Assembly: GCA_944321865.1 (NCBI GenBank)
Contig: CALUMZ010000017.1
Coordinates: 1-41,619, forward strand
DNA from: an uncultured Muribaculaceae bacterium
GTDB lineage: Bacteria > Bacteroidota > Bacteroidia > Bacteroidales > Muribaculaceae
Direction: 5' to 3'
DNA: 41,619 nucleotides
The notes below the pieces were generated by a model, which worked only from the letters and a program-made list of their open reading frames with translations, was not told the DNA's origin and did no database searches. Every line of letters begins with the position of its first letter. The stretch's first letter is position 1. Positions 36,601 to 41,619 of the stretch are shown here, in pieces. The translations under genes were made by a program, and so were the position numbers.

Positions 36601-37297
36601 CACGCGATTGGCGGAACCAGCAATCTATTTCGTCATACTCTCGCTCGAAGTCGGTGACAAGCCTACGGTAAGTTTGCAAGTCAATTGGCAGGTCATCATC
36701 GGCCATTGACTGTATGATGGTGTTCTTGACAAAGTCGGCATCAAGTTTCGTGTTCAGGAAAACGTTTTGTATGCTTCGAGGAATGTTTTGGTAATGCGAA
36801 CTTTGCACCAATGCGTAGCGAGTATACTTAGGGTCGTGCGTGTTGCCGAAAATAATATCTTTGAACATCACCCCCGATTCTATTCTTGCCGAAACTGTCA
36901 CATTCTTGTCGATGTGCTCGCGAATTTTTACCCAGTCGCTCAGTACCTGTTTGTCGTCGGTGATGAGCCATTCACGCCTGTATGGAGCGTCGATGAACCG
37001 CCATGAAGTACGACCTTGGTACCTGCTGACCAATATTGTGTAGGCTCCGTTGTCGCGCATTACCTCATAAAGGATATAGGAATTTGACTGGCGAAAGTAG
37101 AATTCGTCAAACGGTTTCTGTCCCTGCTGTATGCCCAAACGCTGTTTGTCGGCATTGTAGAAAAACAGCAACGCCCTCAACACAGTGCTTTTGCCCACAC
37201 CCTGCGTTCCAGTGAAGTGCACATTGCCATCCACGGCAATTTCAGCGTATGGAATATTGGCGCTGTTAATGAAAATAATCTTATTCAGGTACTTCAT
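33647..37297 (-). CDS. jetC: Wadjet JetC-like SMC ATPase
   Basis: A 1216-residue MukB/SbcC-like SMC protein. Walker A GTQGVGKST is at 30-38; long coiled coils run from about 265 to 535 and 600 to 1000, with a hinge-like segment around 540-600 (WLCENAAGWENTIGKVV); the degenerate signature GSDGTDIL is at about 1118 and the Walker B/D-loop IVHCMMDEIGRLHPN at about 1150. It is the DNA-loop-extruding motor of Wadjet. The ATG lies within the jetB 3' end (17-bp overlap), so translation is coupled. Confidence 0.92.
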   Translation of the reverse strand: MKYLNKIIFINSANIPYAEIAVDGNVHFTGTQGVGKSTVLRALLFFYNADKQRLGIQQGQKPFDEFYFRQSNSYILYEVMRDNGAYTILVSRYQGRTSWRFIDAPYRREWLITDDKQVLSDWVKIREHIDKNVTVSARIESGVMFKDIIFGNTHDPKYTRYALVQSSHYQNIPRSIQNVFLNTKLDADFVKNTIIQSMADDDLPIDLQTYRRLVTDFEREYDEIDCWFRQSRDGSYPVRRQALKIAEMGRTIVALDRQLSDVWHMLNHAVADSEQRIPLLEVEAEKAKAEIEKEQSHGKELKEGYDKEKDSLNQELGAKKSKLKEIAQARDNFKAAGIDDILARARRETALKQEAKEKQTLLDDLLKTYASIEEKYNIAKDKLKNSREAFENALKEAYHLKQDALNARRKDLDEKRTKSRDQIMDASGKWRHESDERLQMLLVEQNKADSALKELRRWHPMADEIKQVDEQLMQLDLTEKENAAKQMAVESTIARVTAEYEMKETGIRQTTQREQERLDADRTQIRAQIGKINDLLSHFDGSLYKWLCENAAGWENTIGKVVDEERILYAQGLDPQPDGASNSLFGIRLNLDNIASVHRTPDEYRAEKKNLEEQVLQISRRLMQLPVTLQEDISRLRKKYAEKLNPLRQEAASLKVEKEQIPVKRQDLQNSRHKLEMDELEMIAQEKDTRERNFNEAVLKVQSEKNAREKNEAKVNKDLKELDTSFNKASKALDEELRAFKESQDSEAAAHNREFETQMVQLDEQRKAELAGKGVDTNLLEQYHRALKDLNALLDKINEERPMVVRYHDAEQNLFAKEPEIKNNIKAIEQQLSTAQQRYDDKRIRIEEKCKELEAHRNAVLKELTRRKEGLNRYRQMVETEHLVPDSFLSDDKSMTTNRDCQELLSQLRGTVNQKRESIERLKGTVLDFNRNFKPQNAFHFNTMPATDNDFLQIAVDLQDFMDNNKIEEFRRRTSEHYKDIMGRISTEIGSLMKRRSDVDGVILDINRDFVEKNFAGVIKSIELRATESSDKLMQLLISIHDYTVENALSIGELNLFSNDNRDDMNRKIVDYLKSLSHRLQNEPNRPTVSLGDTFRLQFRVKENDNDTGWVERINNVGSDGTDILVKAMVNIMLINVFKKKAARKTGDFIVHCMMDEIGRLHPNNIKGILQFANSRNIYLINSSPTSYNPYDYRYTYLLSKQGVKTRVDKLLKRIK

Positions 37298-37838
37298 CCT
37301 CGTTTGCTATTTGAATCATTTCAACTAATTCCTCTGCATAGCGAAATGCCGAAGTAATCTTAAAAGTCTCCTCGAGTTCGCTTATGCACTCGGCAAACCC
37401 CATGCTTTGCATTTCTTGGAGCAACTTGTTCACTATCTCGACATTGGACCCCACGCCATATTTCTTGAACAGATGGTTTGCCTTTTCTTTCAGCTCGATA
37501 TCAAGACTGATTTGTTCTACCAAATGGCTTTTGCGGAATTGGTAACCGGCCGAGAACGACTGGTTGTAGCATTTCAGGAAGTCCAAGTAATCGAGCCATT
37601 TTGAGAAACTGTCTAACTTCTGCTCGATGGTTTGCTTGCTTTCTCCTATCCGTGAAAAATAAAAGTAGCCATTGCCGGACTCTAATTGCAGGCCGATTTC
37701 TTTGAAGTAATCGGCATAATCGTCCATGTTCTCCTCAATATCCTCATATAAGTGACGGGTAGAGGCATCTGTGCTGTCAACCGAAAGAAATTCTCCCCGG
37801 CTTAGCCGCTCGTATATCCGTTGGGTGTTACTTCGCAT
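37281..37838 (-). CDS. jetB: Wadjet JetB-like KITE subunit (DUF4194)
   Basis: A 185-residue mostly helical protein resembling MukE/DUF4194: an N-terminal winged-helix part (about 1-65) with LSRGEFLSVDSTDASTRHLY and GNGYFYFSR, then a helical C-terminal half. In Wadjet, JetB dimers bind the kleisin JetA and the SMC heads. It overlaps jetA by 11 bp and jetC by 17 bp. The assignment depends on length, order and the winged-helix pattern; similarity to described JetB is not high by eye. Confidence 0.8.
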   Translation of the reverse strand: MRSNTQRIYERLSRGEFLSVDSTDASTRHLYEDIEENMDDYADYFKEIGLQLESGNGYFYFSRIGESKQTIEQKLDSFSKWLDYLDFLKCYNQSFSAGYQFRKSHLVEQISLDIELKEKANHLFKKYGVGSNVEIVNKLLQEMQSMGFAECISELEETFKITSAFRYAEELVEMIQIANEDEVPE

Positions 37839-39027
37839 AAATTATGGGGTATTCGATGTCTTGGTAAATTTCATATTTTCCTGTTATCCGGCATTCGTCG
37901 GGGTGCAAGATAATCAATTGGCAGAATAGGGCAGCATAATCTTCAATAGTGCGCTTGGCCTTATAGTCGTACCTCAAAATGAAGCCAAACAAGTCATAAC
38001 TTGATGCCAAGAACGCATTCCACACCTCTGCCGAATCCACCTCCTTCAGCCGCAGGGTGTGTTCTTGTAAATCATCGTCGGTCAAAGGCTCGGCCTCGGT
38101 TCGTGTCGTTTTCTCTATTCCGTTGCGCTCGGCAATTCGCCTGAGCAATTTTGCGAACTGCTCATTTTCCCGCAGCATTTCTATTGACAGGCGGATTTTG
38201 CTGTATTGGCGCGGCTCCATCCAAAGCGGATTCCTCTCTCCCAGCACTTGCACAAGGTTAGTGTCGGTTTTGATAAGCAGTTGGTCTTGCAGGTATTTCA
38301 GCTTCCTTATCTTTTTGTAAAGTTGGTTTTGCCGGTCAATTTGATTGATATAGGAAATAATCTGCCGGTCAATCTCCATCAGTGCATGGTAGGCTTCGAC
38401 GAAATCGTGCCTGACGTCGCTGCAAGTTTTGGCCATGTGCGGGTCGTTTGCCATGATGAAGAAGGCGTGCTCTTTATCCATCAATTTTTCGCATTCGCGT
38501 ATCATTGCGCGAATGCTGTGGCTTTTTTCATCGAGATTTTGCAGCTTCTTCTTTTTGATGGCGTAATTGGGTTCCTGCTTATAGGTGTTGTCCATGTTGC
38601 GTTTCAAGTCAACCACATTCTTCAGTGTCCTGAACCCCGACTTTTTTAAAAGTTGCCGCACGTTGTCCTGATACCCGGCCTTGCGGTTAGGATTTGTCTC
38701 TTGCAGGAAATACCCGATGTTCTCTTTCAAAGTGTTGATGCATTCTTGCACGCTCAACACGCTAATCTCCTCGTTGACATTCAAGACCTCCTCAAAGAAG
38801 TTCAAGTAGTCGCTTTCAATCTCAACCGTGTTGCCGGTTTCAACCAATACGCCATAGTCAACCAGTTTCCTCACTCGGGTTTCATTCCCTCCGGCGAGGT
38901 CAACGGCAAGCCCCCACGGAAACTTCATGAGTTTCCGTTTCTCAAACATTTCACTCAGCAATTTTTGCTCGCGCGAGAGTGTTTTGGTAAGTTCTTCGAT
39001 ACTCCTAAAATGCGTCAGGACATCCAT
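37828..39027 (-). CDS. jetA: Wadjet JetA-like kleisin subunit (DUF3375-like)
   Basis: The 399-residue product has an N-terminal helical region with winged-helix pattern (about 15-75, KFPWGLAVDLAGGNETRVRKLVDYG), a long helical middle with KNVVDLKRNMDN and LRKLKYLQDQ-type coiled coil (about 130-260), and a C-terminal winged-helix-like part. JetA is the kleisin linking SMC heads. Its length is below the usual DUF3375 (about 480 aa). First gene of the jetABCD operon, 150 bp downstream of the nuclease-helicase gene. A palindrome TATCACG-C-CGTGATA lies 22 bp upstream of the ATG. Confidence 0.8.
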   Translation of the reverse strand: MDVLTHFRSIEELTKTLSREQKLLSEMFEKRKLMKFPWGLAVDLAGGNETRVRKLVDYGVLVETGNTVEIESDYLNFFEEVLNVNEEISVLSVQECINTLKENIGYFLQETNPNRKAGYQDNVRQLLKKSGFRTLKNVVDLKRNMDNTYKQEPNYAIKKKKLQNLDEKSHSIRAMIRECEKLMDKEHAFFIMANDPHMAKTCSDVRHDFVEAYHALMEIDRQIISYINQIDRQNQLYKKIRKLKYLQDQLLIKTDTNLVQVLGERNPLWMEPRQYSKIRLSIEMLRENEQFAKLLRRIAERNGIEKTTRTEAEPLTDDDLQEHTLRLKEVDSAEVWNAFLASSYDLFGFILRYDYKAKRTIEDYAALFCQLIILHPDECRITGKYEIYQDIEYPIIYAK

Positions 39028-39049
39028 ATATTCAAGGCTCTACGGTTGG

Positions 39050-39064
39050 TATCACGCCGTGATA
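39050..39064. promoter_or_regulatory. operator-like palindrome upstream of jetA
   Basis: TATCACG-C-CGTGATA is a perfect 7-bp inverted repeat centred at 39057, between the presumed promoter and ATG 39027. A TGCATTTG near-match to the -7 box lies about 35 bp further upstream. A dimeric repressor site is plausible. Confidence 0.5.
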
Positions 39065-39177
39065 GTTTCTTTTCGGCCATATTGTTGTTACAAATGCAAT
39101 ATTACCATTTTTTTTCTTTGTCGCACAAAATGCACGCACAAAAAAATACACTGTGTACTTTTCTCTTCAAAATATGG

Positions 39178-41316
39178 CTACATCTCTTCAAGTCCTATTG
39201 ACTTGAAATATTCGTAGGTGCCGTCATAAAACTCCGGCAGTCGCGTTGCGTCTTCCGGAAAACCGCCGATGGTCTTGTTGTGATTGCCTTCTGGAACACA
39301 AATGACCATGCCTATGCGGGCGCGTGTCAACAGGACGCGGTAGGCATTCAACATGTATTTTCTTCGTTCAAGACTTCCTTCGGTTTTGCCAGTTTCTTCG
39401 CGCCATGCCGTTCGGCCGTTGAAGTTGTAATATCGCCACCGGCCGTTTTCGCATCTCATGTCGGCGTCCCATAGCACACAGGTATAATCCAATTCGAGAC
39501 CCTGAACCTGAATCTCGGTAGCCGCATCTTCAAGGTAGTTTGATGACCTGATATCATTTTTATCCTCAAGAAACCAGTGGACGGCATTTTCATCTCCTTG
39601 TTCAAGAATATCGACTGCCAATGGCTTGAACCGTGCAGCAGCTTTGCTGACAAGAACGCCTGACCGTTGCGACCCTCTGGTGTTTTTGCGCAGCCACGCC
39701 CTTGCCTTGGCCATATCCCTTGTCAGTACAATTGGATAGCGCTCTTTAATCGTGTTGTACCATGTGGAAGCGTCTGGGTTGAAGGAGAGCAAAGAGTGCA
39801 CAAAAGCCGAGAGGTTCTCGGCTCTAAATGAGCGCAGGCTTACACCCAGATGAAGCTCCGGAGAGAATGTAACTTTGTCATTGTCTGCCAACAGTTCGTT
39901 TATTCGGCCTTCGGCATATTCTGCCTCAGTCAGTTTGTCGGAAATATAGATTCGCCAATGCGTGAATTTCTCGTTGAGTGCTTTTATCCACTCCGATATG
40001 CCGGCTTCCCCGGTGTTGATTTCTTGACCACCGCCGACCAAGCATACAATTGTTGCCCAATCTTCCCGTTGGTCCAATGACCAGATAAGGAAGGCTGCTT
40101 CGGAGTAGGGAAAGTTAGCTACTTTGAGCTTGTTGCCGTATGTACCGCCTCTTTTGAGATAGTCGGCGAGCCTTTTATGCGTCCAAGACCGTTGGGCTTC
40201 ATCAAAGATGGCCACATGTTCAACTTCCCCATAACCCGATTTTGCCAGTTTCATTGCTTTTTGCGGGTCGATTTCAAGTATTCCGTTTTCTATCGGGTTC
40301 TTGATTTTGGCCAGCATATTGTCACGGTAGCGGTGGATCATCTGTATGAACTTGCCGACCTCTCTCCGGGAGTCCGACAGGTTCTTTTTCTCACCCCGGG
40401 CTTTGCATTTCTTCTGATTGTCGATAGCCAAAGCTTCGGTAAGCACCGCAACCAATGGCCCGTTGCCGGATAAATAAACTGCACCCTCGTCCTCGATCAA
40501 TTTATCGCCATTCTGATAAGACTGCTTGACGGCTACGTCCAGCCCGACGAGCGTCTTCCCCGCTCCCGGCACACCGGTAACAAAGCAAATGCTTTTTTGC
40601 CCATTTTCCCGGCTCGTTTTTATGACATCTAGAATATATGCAATGGTGCGGTCTGTCGATACCTTATCGGCCTCGTGGCGGGTTATATCCTCTACCGAGT
40701 GGTTCTCATACAGCTTCTTGGCTGCCTCAATGATGGTCGGTGTGGGGGAGTATGGGCTGATAACCCAGTCGGCTCCCAAACGTGGGTCCGGGTCTGTTGC
40801 TCCGGCATGAGCCAGAACATCGGCAATGAGCTTCTGCAATCCATTGGCTCCTGTTACCAATGGATTGTATATGGAATCGTCGTACACCGAGGGGCAGAAC
40901 TCGCTTGAGCTTCTCTTGAAAAGTGTAGGCACAAGAATTGGTACAATGGTCCTATTTTGGCTTAACAGATGAAAATTTTTCAGGTCGAGCGCATAATCCA
41001 ATACCTGCTCTATGTTGGACTGAAGCATGTCCCGCTCTCCGACCTTGAACTCAAGGCAGAAGATTAACCCACGAAGCAATAACACGACATCGATACGTTT
41101 TCCGAGGCGTGGAATATCGTACTCAAAAATCACCTGTCCATATTCGTCTTTCCACGCTTGCAAAGTTTCTTGCATTATGCCAATCTCGACAGCCCACGCC
41201 TCATTGGTTGCGGTGAGTGTGGTACCGTGATAATTGTTAACAAAATGTCCCAGTAACGCTTCGGGAGACATTTGCAAGAAACCATGGATTGTGGAATTAT
41301 ACAGGCATCGTGCCAT
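39178..41316 (-). CDS. PD-(D/E)XK nuclease fused to DUF2075 (Schlafen-like) helicase
   Basis: A 712-residue protein. The N-terminal domain (about 40-125) has a PD-(D/E)XK pattern: D76, E89 and K91 (KRIDVVLLLRGLIFCLEFKVG, split by the two motifs), with Q104-x3-Y108 after it. The SF1-type helicase has Walker A GVPGAGKT (248-255), Walker B FDEAQR (371-376), GGGQEINTGE (motif III), and LNAYRVLLTRAR (656-667, motif VI), the DUF2075/Schlafen group 3 set. It is expected to unwind and cut nucleic acid. It is the first gene of the leftward defence locus; the IS remnant lies just upstream, and jetA follows after 150 bp. Confidence 0.85.
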   Translation of the reverse strand: MARCLYNSTIHGFLQMSPEALLGHFVNNYHGTTLTATNEAWAVEIGIMQETLQAWKDEYGQVIFEYDIPRLGKRIDVVLLLRGLIFCLEFKVGERDMLQSNIEQVLDYALDLKNFHLLSQNRTIVPILVPTLFKRSSSEFCPSVYDDSIYNPLVTGANGLQKLIADVLAHAGATDPDPRLGADWVISPYSPTPTIIEAAKKLYENHSVEDITRHEADKVSTDRTIAYILDVIKTSRENGQKSICFVTGVPGAGKTLVGLDVAVKQSYQNGDKLIEDEGAVYLSGNGPLVAVLTEALAIDNQKKCKARGEKKNLSDSRREVGKFIQMIHRYRDNMLAKIKNPIENGILEIDPQKAMKLAKSGYGEVEHVAIFDEAQRSWTHKRLADYLKRGGTYGNKLKVANFPYSEAAFLIWSLDQREDWATIVCLVGGGQEINTGEAGISEWIKALNEKFTHWRIYISDKLTEAEYAEGRINELLADNDKVTFSPELHLGVSLRSFRAENLSAFVHSLLSFNPDASTWYNTIKERYPIVLTRDMAKARAWLRKNTRGSQRSGVLVSKAAARFKPLAVDILEQGDENAVHWFLEDKNDIRSSNYLEDAATEIQVQGLELDYTCVLWDADMRCENGRWRYYNFNGRTAWREETGKTEGSLERRKYMLNAYRVLLTRARIGMVICVPEGNHNKTIGGFPEDATRLPEFYDGTYEYFKSIGLEEM

Positions 41317-41373
41317 AAATTAACGTGAGTTCGACGAAAATATACTGTAATTTAAATGGTTGGTTATTTGGAA

Positions 41374-41432
41374 AGCGATAATTAGTAGTTTTATAGTGTA
41401 AAATAAATAACAAAAAAACTGAAATTATCGCT
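41374..41432. repeat. inverted repeat AGCGATAATT-N39-AATTATCGCT
   Basis: Perfect 10-bp arms (41374-41383 and 41423-41432). The right arm touches the ATG of the transposase remnant; the left lies 58 bp before the nuclease-helicase start. It may be an IS end or a shared regulatory site for the divergent pair. Confidence 0.5.
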
Positions 41433-41570
41433 ATGCTTACGGAAGACAAAATTACGGAAATTTTCTTTATGACTGACGAGTTCTGCAAAGTTTTTGACGA
41501 GATGCTGCACGGCAAGGGGCTTGCCACGCACAATCCGATGCAGTATGTGTACATCGTTGATTATCAATAG
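41433..41570 (+). pseudogene. truncated transposase N-terminus (IS982-like)
   Basis: A 45-codon frame begins MLTEDKITEIFFMTDEFCKV, which resembles the start of IS982-family transposases (DKvTEiFciiDdFCKxF). After about residue 30 similarity is lost and a stop follows (41568-41570), so this looks like a remnant of a mobile element rather than an active one. The rest of the element would lie beyond the window. A genuine small gene is the alternative. Confidence 0.5.
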
Positions 41571-41619
41571 TATAGCACTCTAAAAGGTACAACCAGTAGG
41601 TTGGCAAGTATCTGAGAAT

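Noticed and set aside
41297..41554. 85-codon minus-strand frame at the right end
   Set aside because: It overlaps the nuclease-helicase start and the transposase remnant on the other strand, and resembles no protein.

Overview
The window reads as a chromosomal segment of a Bacteroidales bacterium, most likely a Muribaculaceae-type gut commensal. This rests on the gene families (GH97 SusB-type alpha-glucosidase, DUF4834, DUF2851, zinc-free sirtuin, psd-pssA pair, yceD-rpmF-fabH-era-der cluster) and on promoters. Many genes are preceded by the Bacteroidetes -7 box TAnnTTTG, several with a TTG element 19-20 bp upstream. Species is not determinable from the sequence alone. 

Positions 1-29.8 kb are an ordinary housekeeping region, mostly on the minus strand: a tRNA-Tyr; kdsD-like / PfkB-like / TPR / ribH; yceD-rpmF-fabH-era-der (large-subunit protein, fatty acid initiation, ribosome GTPases); prenyl synthase-rnhB; trmB-mrp-HAD-histidine kinase-DUF2141; HAD-ribF-upp; a secreted GH97; psd-pssA-DUF4834 (phosphatidylethanolamine synthesis); a sirtuin; then rightward genes (two FKBP prolyl isomerases, an Lrp/AsnC regulator, an M16 peptidase), followed by leftward asnA, DUF2851 and an SDR. 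A possible short RNA lies between the regulator and the peptidase. 

From about 29.9 kb onward the content becomes accessory: DUF169, a YgjP-like metallopeptidase, an AT-rich orphan gene, and a leftward defence-type locus filling 32.8-41.3 kb. That locus has a PD-(D/E)XK nuclease fused to a DUF2075 (Schlafen-like) helicase, then a tightly overlapping jetA-jetB-jetC-jetD (Wadjet, SMC-type anti-plasmid) operon. A transposase remnant borders it on the right and a dispersed palindromic repeat overlaps the end of jetD on the left. The best candidate for an undescribed system is the nuclease-helicase plus compact Wadjet combination. 

Other points of interest are a 173-bp MITE-like element at 3544-3716, a three-copy small repeat family placed at gene 3' ends, a PfkB-like protein lacking the catalytic GAGD motif, an Mrp protein without its CxxC, and a yceD start codon that sits inside its own promoter.
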